Shown here piece by piece: positions 16,642 through 26,228 of a stretch of 64,000 nucleotides of DNA. The notes under the pieces are model-generated. The model searched no databases, was not told the origin of the DNA, and saw only the letters and a list, made by a program, of their open reading frames with translations. Made by a program: the position numbers and the translations under genes. The DNA lies in contig NZ_CP082945.1 of assembly GCF_019933235.1 (NCBI RefSeq), forward strand, positions 3,906,001 to 3,970,000, in the 5' to 3' direction. Each line of letters begins with the position of its first letter. Within the stretch, counting starts at the first letter, position 1. This DNA is from Streptomyces angustmyceticus (GTDB lineage Bacteria > Actinomycetota > Actinomycetes > Streptomycetales > Streptomycetaceae).

Positions 16642-18393
16642 TCACAGCGGCGCCTCCCACCGCACCGTCGTCCCCGTGCCGTTCTCCCCCAGCCCCGGGC
16701 CGAACGAGCTGGAGCCACCCAGCGACTCCGCGCGCTGGGCGAGGTTCTTGAGGCCGCTGCGGCGCCCCCCGTCCGCGATGCCGACGCCGTCGTCGGCGAC
16801 GGTCAGCCGGACGCCGTCGACGCCGTCCGGGAGCCGGATCGTGGCGTCGACGACGACCTCGATCCGGGACGCCTGGGCGTGCCGGAAGGCGTTCGACAGC
16901 GCCTCGCGCAGCGCGGCGATCAGGTTCTTGCCGGTCAGCTCGCCGACCCGGGAGTCGACCGGCCCGATGAAACCGGCCGACGGCTGGAAGCCGAGCGGCA
17001 CGGCGGCGGTGCCGATCTCCCGCAGCACCCGGGTCCGCAGCCCGGACGGCGCCTCGGCCGGGCCCTGCTGCAGGGCGAAGATCGCGGTGCGGATCTCCTG
17101 GATGGTGACGTCCAGCTCGTCGACGGCCTTGCCGACGCCCTGGGCCACCTCCGGCACGATCGTCCTGCGCTGGGCGCTCTCCAGGATCATGCCCGTCGCG
17201 AAGAGCCGCTGAATGACGAGATCGTGCAGGTCACGGGCGATCCGGTCGCGGTCCTCGTAGACCGCGAGGCGCTCGCGGTCGCGCTGTGCGTCCGCCAGGA
17301 CCAGCGCCAGTGCGGCCTGGGCCGCGAACTGGATGGCGAGCGTCCGCTCGGCGTCGGTGAACGGGCGGGCGCCCCTGGACCGCGGGACCGCGAGGGTGCC
17401 GAGCACCCGTCCGCCGCTCTTGAGCGGCAGCATCATGCTGGGGCCGAAGCGGGACGCGATATCCGTGATCATCCGCGGATCGGTGGCCGAGTCGTGCACG
17501 AACACCGGCTCCCCGGCGAGGAGTTGCTCGACGACCGGGCTGTGCGGCGGAATCTGCGTCCCCATGATCCCGGCGGGGTCGTCCGCGGACACCGCGACGA
17601 TCTCCAGGCCGCCCTCCTCGTCGGGCAGCAGCACGATGCCGGCTGCCGAATCCGCCAGCTTGCGGGCCTGCTCGGCGACCACCGCGAGCGCGTCGTCGAC
17701 ATCGCTGCCGGCGAGGAGTTCGGTGGTCACCGCCACGGAGCCGTCGATCCACCGCTCCCGCTGCCGGGTCGCCGCGTGCACCCGGGCGTTGCCGATCGCG
17801 ATACCGGCCTCGGTGGCCAGCACCCGCACCATGTGCAGGTCCTCCTCGCTGAACTCTCCGCCGCCGCGCTTCTCCGTCAGATAGAGGTTGCCGAAGATCT
17901 CGCCCTGGACGCGGACGGGCACCCCGAGGAAGGTCCGCATCGGCGGGTGCCCGGCCGGGAAACCGGCCGAGCGGGGGTCCTGTGTGAGGTCGCGCAGGCG
18001 CAGCGGCTTGGGATCATGGATGAGCGCGCCGAGCAGGCCCTTGTGGCCGTCGGGCAGCGCGCCGATCCGTTGGTGCTGCTCCCGGTGCACGCCGTACGTC
18101 ACGAAGTCCGACAGCCCCTCGCGGGCGTCGTCGATGATCCCGATCGCGGCGTAGCGGGCATCGGCGAGCTCGGCGGCGGTCTCCACGATCCGGTCCAGGG
18201 TGACGTGCAGGTCGAGCCCCGCGCCGACCGTGCGCATCGCCTCCAGCAGCTGCGGCACCCGGGCGGTCAGCTCGGACGACAGGCCCTGCAGACTGCGGGT
18301 CGCCTCGGTCGCGGCGTCCATGGGGTCGGGGATCGCAGCATCGCTCCCGGGTTCCCCGGGGTCCGAGGGCGGGGGTTCTGCCGTGACTGCCAT
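16642..18393 (-). CDS. DevS/DosS-like GAF sensor histidine kinase
   Basis: 583 residues without membrane segments. A GAF domain covers about 60-205, a second about 220-370, then a HisKA_3 block (RIARDLHDLVIQRLF) with phospho-acceptor His390, and a HATPase domain with DDGVGI and GTGTTVRW. The layout is that of DevS/DosS redox and gas sensors. His149 lies in GFPAGHPPMRTFLGVPVR, the part of GAF-1 where DosS has its haem ligand, so haem binding is possible. No response regulator gene is nearby, so the partner is encoded elsewhere. The gene lies just downstream of the cytochrome bd operon on the same strand. Confidence 0.9.
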   Translation of the reverse strand: MAVTAEPPPSDPGEPGSDAAIPDPMDAATEATRSLQGLSSELTARVPQLLEAMRTVGAGLDLHVTLDRIVETAAELADARYAAIGIIDDAREGLSDFVTYGVHREQHQRIGALPDGHKGLLGALIHDPKPLRLRDLTQDPRSAGFPAGHPPMRTFLGVPVRVQGEIFGNLYLTEKRGGGEFSEEDLHMVRVLATEAGIAIGNARVHAATRQRERWIDGSVAVTTELLAGSDVDDALAVVAEQARKLADSAAGIVLLPDEEGGLEIVAVSADDPAGIMGTQIPPHSPVVEQLLAGEPVFVHDSATDPRMITDIASRFGPSMMLPLKSGGRVLGTLAVPRSRGARPFTDAERTLAIQFAAQAALALVLADAQRDRERLAVYEDRDRIARDLHDLVIQRLFATGMILESAQRRTIVPEVAQGVGKAVDELDVTIQEIRTAIFALQQGPAEAPSGLRTRVLREIGTAAVPLGFQPSAGFIGPVDSRVGELTGKNLIAALREALSNAFRHAQASRIEVVVDATIRLPDGVDGVRLTVADDGVGIADGGRRSGLKNLAQRAESLGGSSSFGPGLGENGTGTTVRWEAPL

Positions 18394-18574
18394 GCAATGA
18401 GCCTAATAAGGGCTGTTTTCTTGGGAAAGTCCACGTATGCGTAAAGGTCGCGTGCAGCGGGCCGGGACAGGCGCCCGGCCGTGCGGCCGCCTCGCCCCAC
18501 CGATGCCCCGCCCGCCGATGCCCCGACTCGCAGCTGACCGGCCGCGCGCCCTGCGCCACGGGCTGCGAGCCGCC

Positions 18575-21500
18575 CTATGCCACCGGCTGCGCGTCGCCCC
18601 GCGCCACCGGCTGCGCTTCCCCGTACGCCGAGTCCACCGCCCGCTCGCGCTCCAGCATCCGCCGGAACGGGCCGTCGGCCGCGGCCAGCTCCCCGTACGT
18701 CCCGCGCTGCGCGACCCGGCCCGCGTCCAGGACCAGCACCTCGTCGACCGCGTCGAGGCCGGTGAGCCGGTGGGTGATCAGTACCGACGTGCGGCCCTCG
18801 GTCGCGGCCAGCAGATCGGCGGTCAGCGCGTCGGCGGTGGCCAGGTCGAGGTGCTCGGCGGGCTCGTCCAGCACGAGCACCGGGAAGTCCGCGAGCAGGG
18901 CGCGCGCCAGGGCCAGCCGTTGCCGCTGACCGCCGGACAGCCGGGCACCGTGCTCGCCGACCATGGTGTCCAGGCCGTCGGGCAGCCCCCGCACCCAATC
19001 GGCGAGCCGCGCGCGGCGCAGCGCGTCCCACAGGTCCTCGTCGGCGTCGTCCGGGGTGCTGCGCCGGTCCCGGCGGGCGAGCTTGAGGTTCTCCCGCAGC
19101 GAGCTGTCGAAGAGGTGCGCGTCCTGTGCGCACAGCCCCACCAGCCGCCGGACCGCGTCGCCGTCCACCGTCCGGGCGTCCGTTCCCGCCAGCAGGTACG
19201 TCCCCGACTCCTGGTCCAGGAAGCGCAGCAGCACCTGCGCCAGCGTGGTCTTGCCGGAGCCGGACGGTCCGACGACGGCGAGCCGCCGGCCGGCGGTCAC
19301 GGTGAAGCCGACGCCGTCCAGCGCCGGGCGGTCCGCTCCCGGGTGGCGCGCGGTCAGGTCCCGTACGGCCAGCGGGAACGGCGTCCCGGGAGCGTCGGCC
19401 GGATCGGCCGGCTCCCGCACCGGGACCGGGGCGTCCAGCACCTCGAAGACCCGCTCGGCCGCGTGCCGGGTGCGCCGGCGGTACTGCACGGCGAGCGGCA
19501 GCCCGGCCACCGCCTCGAAGGCGGCGAGCGGGGTGAGCACGACCACGGCCAGCGCCACGCCCGCCAGCCGGCCCGCCGCCACCGCCTGGACCCCGGCCAC
19601 CGCCGACGCGGCGACGGTCAGCCCGCACAGCAGCGCCGACAGCCCGGCGCCGGTCCCGGCAACGGTGGCCGAACGGGAGGCGATCCGGGTCAGCTCCCGG
19701 TCGGCGCGCCGCACCGCTTCCGTACGGGCGGGGAGGGCACCGGCCACCGTCAACTCGGCGGTGCCGGTGAGCACATCGACGACCCGGGTCGCGAGCCGCC
19801 CCCGGGCGGGCGCCAGTTGACGCTCCGCCCGCCGGGCCAGCGCATCCGAGAGCACCGGAACCCCCACGCCCGCGAGCAGCAGCCCGACGGCGAGGATCGC
19901 CCCGGCCTCCGGCAGCAGCCACCCGGTGAAGCCCACCGTGCCCGCGCCGACCAGCACCGCCGCGCCCGCCGGCAGCAGCCAGCGCAGGAAGTAGTCCTGC
20001 CCCGCGTCGACATCGGCCACCAGCCGCGACAGCAGATCGCCGCGGCTGCGCTCCTTGAGCCCGGCCGGCGCCAGCCGCTCCAGCCGCCGGAAGACGGCGA
20101 CGCGCACCTCGGCGAGCATCCGGAACACCGCGTCATGGGCGACCAGCCGCTCGGCGTACCGGAACACCGCACGGCCGATGCCGAACGCCCTGGTCGCGGT
20201 CACCGCCACCATCAGATACAGCACCGGCGGCTGCTGCGCCGCCCGCGAGATCAGCCACCCCGAGGTCGCCATCAGCCCGACCGCGCTGCCCAGCGCGAGG
20301 CTCCCCAGCAGCAGCGCCACCGCGAACTGCACCCGGTGCGCACGGGCCGTCCGCCGCAGCCGGGTGAGCGCCGAACCCCGGGCACCGGTGGGAAGGATGC
20401 CGGACCCGCCGTCCTCCTCCGGAGCCGGATCCGCGGCTGCCGCCTCGGAGTCCACGCCGCGAGCGGCCGGTTCGGCGGACGTCTCGGCAGCCGCCACCTG
20501 CCCCGCGGAAGCCGCCGTGCCCGGACCCGGCACGGCGCTCCCCGCATCCACAGACCCCGCCGGATCCGGCAGCCGCACCACCCGGTCCGCCACCGCCAGC
20601 AGCGCCGGCCGGTGGACGACGAGCAGGACCGTACGACCGACGGCGAGCCGGCGGACCGCGGCCACGATCGCCTCCTCGCTCGCGCCGTCCAGGTTCGCGG
20701 TGGGCTCGTCCAGGAGCAGGACCGGGCGGTCGGCGAGGAAGGCGCGGGCGAGCGCGAGACGCTGGCGCTGGCCGGCCGAGAGCCCGGCACCCGACTCGCC
20801 GAGCCGGGTCGCCAGGCCGTCCGGGAGCGCGTCGACGAAGTCCAGCGCGCCCGCGTCGCCCAGCGCGGCGCGCACCGCGGCGTCGTCCGCGTCCGGCCGC
20901 GCCAGCCGTACGTTCTCGGCGATGGTGCCGGCGAACAGATGCGGGTGCTGCGGCACCCAGGCGATCCGCTGCCGCCAGCTGTCGGGGGAGAGGGACGCGA
21001 TGTCCCGGCCGTCGACGAGGGCCCGGCCCGCGTACGGTGCGGTGAAGCCGAGCAGCACGCTCAGCAGGGTGGACTTGCCGGCGCCGGAGGGGCCGACCAG
21101 TGCGACGGTCTCGCCGGACCGGACCTCGAACGAGGTCGCCGGGAGCGAGTCGGCGCTCCGCCCGGGGTGGCGGACCACCAGGTCCTCCACGGCCAGCGCG
21201 GTGCCCTCGGGCGCGGCGGCGGTGCCGGGCGCCGGCAGCGGCGTCTCCAGTACCGCGAAGACCTCCTCCGCAGCCGCGAGGCCCTCGGCCGCCGCGTGGT
21301 ACTGCGCGCCCACCTGCCGCAGCGGCAGATAGGCCTCGGGCGCCAGCACCAGCATCATCAGGCCGGTGGAGAGGTCGAGTTCGCCGTGCACCAGCCGCAT
21401 ACCGATACCGACCGCGACCAGCGCCACGGAGATCGTGGCGAGGAGTTCGAGGGCGAAGGAGGAGAGGAAGGCGATCCGCAGGGTGCGCAGCGTCGCCCGG

Positions 21501-22270
21501 CGGTAGGCGCCGGTGATGGCGCGGATGGAGGCGGCCTGGGCCTTGGCCCGGCCGAAGACCTTGAGGGTCGGCAGGCCCTCGACGACATCGAGGAAGTGGC
21601 CCGAGAGCCGGGCGAGCAGCCGCCACTGCCGGTCCATCCGCGCCTGGGTGGCCCAGCCGATCAGGACCATGAACAGCGGGATCAGCGGGAGGGTGAGGAC
21701 GATGGTGAGCGCCGAGATCCAGTCACCCGTGACGATCCGGGCGAGCACCGCTAGGGGGACGACGACGGCCAGCCCCAACTGCGGCAGATAGCGGGCGAAG
21801 TAGTCGTCCAGCGCGTCGATGCCGCGAGTGGCGAGGGTGGTGAGTTCACCGGTACGCATTTCCAGGGTGCCCGCGTCGGCGACGGTTTCCGCGCCCTTGG
21901 GGGATCCCTCGCCGCCGGGGCCCGTGCGCCCGGTCGCCGCACCGGGCCCCAGCCGCGCCGCCCGCTCGACCAGCCGCATCCGCAGCTCGGACTTGGCCGC
22001 CGCCCCGGCGCGGTGCGCGGCCAGCTCGGTGAGCCAGGAAACCAGGCCGCGCCCGACGGATATCGCGGCGAGCAACGCCAGCGGGGTCGCCAGGGCGCCG
22101 GCATCGAGGTGGTGCTGGAACGCCCCGACGACGATCTCGGCGATCAGCATCGCCTGGCCGATGACCAGGCCCGCTCCGGCCAGCCCGAGCACCACCACCG
22201 CGACCAGGAAGCCGCGGGTGGCACGGGCGTAGCGGAGCAGACGCGGGTCGACCGGTTTCACGTGAAACAT
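18575..22270 (-). CDS. cydDC: Fused CydDC thiol reductant ABC exporter
   Basis: 1231 residues: a CydD-like half (membrane part about 1-320, ATPase about 350-560 with Walker A GPSGAGKST) joined by an Ala/Pro/Glu linker to a CydC-like half (membrane part about 650-940, ATPase about 960-1190 with Walker A GPSGSGKTT). In other bacteria CydD and CydC are separate proteins that export cysteine and glutathione (or act on haem) and are needed to assemble cytochrome bd; streptomycetes use the fusion. It follows cydB by 37 bp. The start ATG is part of a parS palindrome, so the protein begins MFHVKP. Confidence 0.93.
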   Translation of the reverse strand: MFHVKPVDPRLLRYARATRGFLVAVVVLGLAGAGLVIGQAMLIAEIVVGAFQHHLDAGALATPLALLAAISVGRGLVSWLTELAAHRAGAAAKSELRMRLVERAARLGPGAATGRTGPGGEGSPKGAETVADAGTLEMRTGELTTLATRGIDALDDYFARYLPQLGLAVVVPLAVLARIVTGDWISALTIVLTLPLIPLFMVLIGWATQARMDRQWRLLARLSGHFLDVVEGLPTLKVFGRAKAQAASIRAITGAYRRATLRTLRIAFLSSFALELLATISVALVAVGIGMRLVHGELDLSTGLMMLVLAPEAYLPLRQVGAQYHAAAEGLAAAEEVFAVLETPLPAPGTAAAPEGTALAVEDLVVRHPGRSADSLPATSFEVRSGETVALVGPSGAGKSTLLSVLLGFTAPYAGRALVDGRDIASLSPDSWRQRIAWVPQHPHLFAGTIAENVRLARPDADDAAVRAALGDAGALDFVDALPDGLATRLGESGAGLSAGQRQRLALARAFLADRPVLLLDEPTANLDGASEEAIVAAVRRLAVGRTVLLVVHRPALLAVADRVVRLPDPAGSVDAGSAVPGPGTAASAGQVAAAETSAEPAARGVDSEAAAADPAPEEDGGSGILPTGARGSALTRLRRTARAHRVQFAVALLLGSLALGSAVGLMATSGWLISRAAQQPPVLYLMVAVTATRAFGIGRAVFRYAERLVAHDAVFRMLAEVRVAVFRRLERLAPAGLKERSRGDLLSRLVADVDAGQDYFLRWLLPAGAAVLVGAGTVGFTGWLLPEAGAILAVGLLLAGVGVPVLSDALARRAERQLAPARGRLATRVVDVLTGTAELTVAGALPARTEAVRRADRELTRIASRSATVAGTGAGLSALLCGLTVAASAVAGVQAVAAGRLAGVALAVVVLTPLAAFEAVAGLPLAVQYRRRTRHAAERVFEVLDAPVPVREPADPADAPGTPFPLAVRDLTARHPGADRPALDGVGFTVTAGRRLAVVGPSGSGKTTLAQVLLRFLDQESGTYLLAGTDARTVDGDAVRRLVGLCAQDAHLFDSSLRENLKLARRDRRSTPDDADEDLWDALRRARLADWVRGLPDGLDTMVGEHGARLSGGQRQRLALARALLADFPVLVLDEPAEHLDLATADALTADLLAATEGRTSVLITHRLTGLDAVDEVLVLDAGRVAQRGTYGELAAADGPFRRMLERERAVDSAYGEAQPVARGDAQPVA
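22255..22268. promoter_or_regulatory. parS site overlapping the cydDC start codon
   Basis: GTTTCACGTGAAAC, the core of the Streptomyces ParB-binding site. It covers codons 1-5 of cydDC (the ATG spans 22268-22270). Confidence 0.9.
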
Positions 22271-22307
22271 CCGTCCTGCCGAGGCCGCCGGGAAGGCGGC
22301 GGCTCAG

Positions 22308-23309
22308 CTAGTGGGCATCGGCGATGTGCTGGGTGCCGATGCGCTTGCGGAACACCCAGTACGTCCACCCTTGGTAGAGCATCACCAGCGGTGTGGCGAA
22401 ACCGGCGCACCAGGTGATGATCTTCAGGGTGTAGGGGCTGGACGAGGCGTTGCCGACCGTGAGGCTCCAGCTCTCGTTCAGCGTCGACGGCATGACGTTC
22501 GGGAAGAGCGTCAGGAACAGCATCGCGACCGTGGCCACGATGGCGAGACCGGAGAACGCGAACGCCCAGCCCTCACGGCCGAGCCGGTTGGCCCCGAGCG
22601 CCGCGACCAGCGCGACCACCACCACGATCACGGCGGCCAGGCTGAGGGCGTCGCCCTTGTCGGCCTGGGTCCAGCCGAGGAAGCCGACCGTCGGCACCAG
22701 GGTGAGCACTCCGAGGACGGTCGCCAGCCTGCGCGCCCGCTCCCGGATGTCGCCCGTCGTCTTGAGCGAGGCGAACACCGCGCCGTGGAAGGTGAACAGC
22801 GTCAGCGTGACCAGGCCGCCCAGGACCGCGTACGGGTTCAGCAGGTCGAGCACGCTGCCCACGTACTCCTTGTGCGCGTCGATCTTGACGCCGTGCACGA
22901 TGTTGCCGAACACCACGCCCCACAGCACCGCGGACAGCAGCGAGGTCCAGAAGATCGCGGTCTCCCAGTTCCGCTGCCAGTACTCCTCGGTCCGCTTGTG
23001 GCGGTACTCGAAGGCGACCCCGCGCACGATCAGACACACGAGGATCAGCAGCAGCGGCAGGTAGAAACCGGAGAACAGGGTGGCGTACCAGTCGGGGAAG
23101 GCCGCGAACGTCGCACCGGCCGCGCTGATCAGCCAGACCTCGTTGCCGTCCCAGACCGGGCCGATGGTGTTGATCAGTACGCGCTTCTCCTGCCGGTCAC
23201 GGGCGAGGAGCTTGGTGTGGACGCCGATCCCGAAGTCGAATCCTTCGAGGAAGAAGTAACCGGTCCAGAGGACGGCGATGAGGACGAACCAGACGTCGTG
23301 GAGTTGCAC
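22308..23309 (-). CDS. cydB: Cytochrome bd ubiquinol/menaquinol oxidase subunit II
   Basis: 333 residues with about eight to nine membrane segments. The N-terminal block YFFLEGFDFGIG and the WDGNEVWLI motif are hallmarks of CydB. With CydA it forms the high-affinity cytochrome bd oxidase that lowers O2 to water at low oxygen. It begins 9 bp after cydA ends and is followed by cydDC, so the three form one operon. Length is normal for the short actinobacterial form. Confidence 0.96.
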   Translation of the reverse strand: MQLHDVWFVLIAVLWTGYFFLEGFDFGIGVHTKLLARDRQEKRVLINTIGPVWDGNEVWLISAAGATFAAFPDWYATLFSGFYLPLLLILVCLIVRGVAFEYRHKRTEEYWQRNWETAIFWTSLLSAVLWGVVFGNIVHGVKIDAHKEYVGSVLDLLNPYAVLGGLVTLTLFTFHGAVFASLKTTGDIRERARRLATVLGVLTLVPTVGFLGWTQADKGDALSLAAVIVVVVALVAALGANRLGREGWAFAFSGLAIVATVAMLFLTLFPNVMPSTLNESWSLTVGNASSSPYTLKIITWCAGFATPLVMLYQGWTYWVFRKRIGTQHIADAH

Positions 23310-23318
23310 AGTCGCCTC

Positions 23319-24827
23319 CTAGTACGAGAAGGCCATCGGCCGGTCGGCGTCCGTGCTGTCGCCGCCGATCTTGGTGGGCGGGTTGAGGTCGGAGTCGGTG
23401 AGCTCCTGCGGTCCGGCCTTGATGTACTTCACCAGCAGCTTGACCTCGACCACGGCGAGGATCGCGTAGAGCGCGGTGAAGACGATCATCGAGGTGAGGA
23501 CCTCCCCCTGCGAGACGCCGGGGGAGACCGCGTCCGAGGTGCGCAGCACGCCGTAGACGGCCCAGGGCTGGCGGCCCATCTCGGTGAAGATCCAGCCCCA
23601 CGAGTTCGCGATCAGTGGGAAGCCGAGGGTGACGAAGGCGAGCGACCAGTACCACTTGCTGAGGCGGGCGCCGAGCACCTTGTTCTTGGTGAGCGCGAGG
23701 TGCGGTGGCTCCTCGTCCCCGGTACGCAGCCCCGGCGCCAGCCAGAACTTCTTACGGGTGAGCCAGAGTCCGGCGAGCCCGATGGCGAAGGACGACATGC
23801 CGAAGCCGATCATCCAGCGGAAGCCCCAGTAGGCGACCGGGATGTTGGGCCGGTAGTCGCCGGGCCCGAACTTCTGCTGCTCGGCCTTGTTGACGTCGTT
23901 GATGCCGGGGACCGGCGAGCGGAAGTCGTTGTGCGCGAGGAAGGACAGCAGGCCGGGTATCTCGATGGCGACCGTGTTGTGGCCCTTCTCGACATCGCCG
24001 TAGGCGAAGACCGAGAACGGCGCCGGCTCCTCCTTGTCCCACAGCGCCTCGGCCGCGGCCATCTTCATCGGCTGCTGCTTGAACATGACCTTGCCGAGCG
24101 AGTCACCGCTGACCGCGGTGAGGATGCCCGAGATGACCAGCGTGATCAGCCCGAGCCGCAGCGACGTCCGCATCACCTTGATGTGCTTCTTGCGCATCAG
24201 GTGGAAGGCGGCGATACCGACCATGAACGCGGCGCCGGTCAGGAAGGCCGCGGTCAGCGTGTGGAAGGCGACGACCAGGGTGGTGTCCTGGGTCAGCACC
24301 TTCCAGAAGTCGGTCAGCTCGGCCCGGCCGTTCGCGGCGTTGTACTTGTAGCCGACCGGGTGCTGCATCCAGGAGTTCGCCGCGAGGATGAAGTACGCCG
24401 ACAGGATCGTGCCGATCGAGACCATCCACATGCAGAAGCAGTGGATCTTCTTCGGCAGCTTGTCCCAGCCGAAGATCCACAGCCCGATGAAGGTGGACTC
24501 GAAGAAGAACGCGATCAGCGCCTCGAAGGCCAGCGGGGCGCCGAAGACGTCACCGACGAACCGCGAGTAGGCGGACCAGTTCATGCCGAACTGGAACTCC
24601 TGGACGATGCCGGTGACGACACCCATCGCGATGTTGATCAGAAACAGCTTGCCCCAGAACTTGGTGGCCTTGAGGTACTTCTGCTTCGCCGTGCGTACCC
24701 ATGCGGTCTCGAGTCCGGCCACCAGAGCGGCGAGGGAGATCGTCAGGGGGACGAACAGGAAGTGGTAGACGGTGGTGATGCCGAATTGCCATCGCGCCAG
24801 AGTCTCTGGCGCCATCGCCAGTTCCAT
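23319..24827 (-). CDS. cydA: Cytochrome bd oxidase subunit I
   Basis: 502 residues from ATG 24827, which has TAAGGAG 7 bp upstream; the longer frame is rejected for lack of a ribosome site. The start MELAMAPETLARWQFG with its early haem-ligand His in TTVYHFLFVP is typical, and GWIFTEMGRQPW near the C-terminus is the haem b/quinol-site signature. The Q-loop is the short type. It is the first gene of cydA-cydB-cydDC and lies downstream of a Rex-type operator, which predicts induction when NADH is high. Confidence 0.96.
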   Translation of the reverse strand: MELAMAPETLARWQFGITTVYHFLFVPLTISLAALVAGLETAWVRTAKQKYLKATKFWGKLFLINIAMGVVTGIVQEFQFGMNWSAYSRFVGDVFGAPLAFEALIAFFFESTFIGLWIFGWDKLPKKIHCFCMWMVSIGTILSAYFILAANSWMQHPVGYKYNAANGRAELTDFWKVLTQDTTLVVAFHTLTAAFLTGAAFMVGIAAFHLMRKKHIKVMRTSLRLGLITLVISGILTAVSGDSLGKVMFKQQPMKMAAAEALWDKEEPAPFSVFAYGDVEKGHNTVAIEIPGLLSFLAHNDFRSPVPGINDVNKAEQQKFGPGDYRPNIPVAYWGFRWMIGFGMSSFAIGLAGLWLTRKKFWLAPGLRTGDEEPPHLALTKNKVLGARLSKWYWSLAFVTLGFPLIANSWGWIFTEMGRQPWAVYGVLRTSDAVSPGVSQGEVLTSMIVFTALYAILAVVEVKLLVKYIKAGPQELTDSDLNPPTKIGGDSTDADRPMAFSY

Positions 24828-25097
24828 GCCGTGCTCCTTACGTCGCCGTTGCACTACGGCAATGCCCCATATGCACCACATAAAGTGGGCCATACAGGGA
24901 CGCGCTTGTGAACGCGTTCACATTCACAAGCAATTATCTCCTATGGGTCTCAGCCATTTCTGCCGGGGGGTACGTGACCGCGGTCACGCCCGATTCCAGG
25001 GGCCGGAACGCCCCTCACCTGCCACGTCCCGGACCACGGCAACGACGCCCGGCGCGGGCCGCCCCCTTCGCAGCGGCGGAAACCAGCACCTCACGCA
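24828..25097. other. cydA leader and promoter region
   Basis: Between the cydA start and the hisC terminator. It holds the Rex operator, a CCAC-N5-GTGG inverted repeat at 24876-24888, and no plausible gene. A convincing -35/-10 pair for cydA was not found by eye. Confidence 0.6.
24907..24922. promoter_or_regulatory. Rex operator (ROP) upstream of cydA
   Basis: TGTGAACGCGTTCACA is a perfect 16-bp palindrome and fits the Rex consensus TTGTGAA-N4-TTCACAA. Rex is the NADH/NAD+ sensing repressor of respiratory genes in streptomycetes, and cydABCD is a known target. It starts 80 bp upstream of the cydA ATG. An extra half-site TTCACAAG (24923-24930) pairs with CTTGTGAA (24905-24912) to give a second, wider palindrome. 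Confidence 0.92.
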
Positions 25098-25130
25098 AAG
25101 AGGCCGCGGGTCGGGGACCCACGGCCTCTT
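25098..25130. terminator. Terminator hairpin downstream of hisC
   Basis: A 15-bp stem (25098-25112 with 25116-25130, one mismatch) closed by a GGG loop, 18 bp after the hisC stop. No long U-run follows, as is common in streptomycetes. Confidence 0.75.
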
Positions 25131-25148
25131 CACAACCTCGACGACGCC

Positions 25149-26228
25149 CTACAACGCCTTGCGGAACTCCTCCGCCGCCTGCAGGAACAGGTCCATCGCC
25201 GGACCCTCGCCGATCGTGACCCGTACGCCCTCCCCGGCGAACGGCCGCACGACCACCCCGGCCCGCTCGCAGGCCGCCGCGAAGTCGGTCGTACGGTCGC
25301 CCAGCCGCAGCCAGACGAAGTTCGCCTGCGTCTCCGGAACCGTCCAGCCCTGCCCCAGCAGGCCGTCCACCACCCGCGTCCGCTCGGCCACCAGGGCATC
25401 GACCCGCTCCAGCAGCGCCGCCTCGCTGCGCAGCGACGCCACCGCCGCCTCCTGCGCCAGCTGGCTCACGCCGAACGGCACCGCCGTCTTGCGCAGCGCC
25501 GCGGCCACCGGCTCGTGCGCCACCGCGAAGCCGACCCGCAGCCCCGCCAGGCCGTACGCCTTGGAGAAGGTGCGCAGCACGCACACGTTGGGCCGGTCGC
25601 GGTAGAGCTCGATGCCGTCCGGCACCTGGGGGTCGCGCACGAACTCGCAGTACGCCTCGTCCAGCACCACCAGCACATCGCTCGGCACCCGGTCCAGGAA
25701 GGACTCCAGCTCCGCGCGGCGCACGACGGTACCGGTGGGGTTGTTGGGGTTGCAGACGAAGATCAACCGGGTCCGGTCGGTGACCGCGGCGAGCATCGCG
25801 TCCAGATCGTGCACCTCACCGGAGGTCAGCGGCACCTGTACGGACGTGGCGCCGGAGACCTGGGTGACGATCGGGTACGCCTCGAACGACCGCCAGGCAT
25901 AGATCACCTCGTCACCGGGGCCGGCCGTCGACTGGACCAGCTGCTGGGCCACACCTACCGAACCGGTGCCGGTCGCCAGATGCTCCAGGGGCACCGAGAA
26001 CCGCTCGGACAGCTCCGCCATCAGGCCCGTGCAGGCCATGTCCGGGTAGCGGTTGAAGGAACCGGCCGCGGCCACCGCGCTCTCGAGGACGCCCGGCAGC
26101 GGCGGATAGGGGTTCTCGTTGGAGGACAGCTTGTATGTGACGGGGCCACCGGCCGCCGCCGGCCGGCCCGGCTTGTAGGTGGGGATGCCGTCCAGCGCAG
26201 CACGCAGCTTCGGGGTCTTCTCGCTCAC
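25149..26228 (-). CDS. hisC: Histidinol-phosphate / aromatic aminotransferase (HisC-like)
   Basis: GTG 26228 with GAGGAGG upstream gives 359 residues. Class I/II aminotransferase motifs: SSNENPYPPLPGV near 35, NPNNPTG near 165, VLDEAYCEF near 190, and the PLP lysine in TFSKAYGLAGLR near 220. The family covers histidinol-phosphate and phenylalanine/tyrosine aminotransferases. No other his gene is adjacent, so this could be a second HisC or a dedicated aromatic aminotransferase. It is transcribed alone and ends in a strong hairpin. Confidence 0.85.
   Translation of the reverse strand: MSEKTPKLRAALDGIPTYKPGRPAAAGGPVTYKLSSNENPYPPLPGVLESAVAAAGSFNRYPDMACTGLMAELSERFSVPLEHLATGTGSVGVAQQLVQSTAGPGDEVIYAWRSFEAYPIVTQVSGATSVQVPLTSGEVHDLDAMLAAVTDRTRLIFVCNPNNPTGTVVRRAELESFLDRVPSDVLVVLDEAYCEFVRDPQVPDGIELYRDRPNVCVLRTFSKAYGLAGLRVGFAVAHEPVAAALRKTAVPFGVSQLAQEAAVASLRSEAALLERVDALVAERTRVVDGLLGQGWTVPETQANFVWLRLGDRTTDFAAACERAGVVVRPFAGEGVRVTIGEGPAMDLFLQAAEEFRKAL

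Noticed and set aside
22311..24911. 866-codon plus-strand open frame over cydB and cydA
   Set aside because: Composition shadow; the translation is a charged Glu/Asp/Arg/Val mix with no motif, while the other strand gives clear CydA and CydB.
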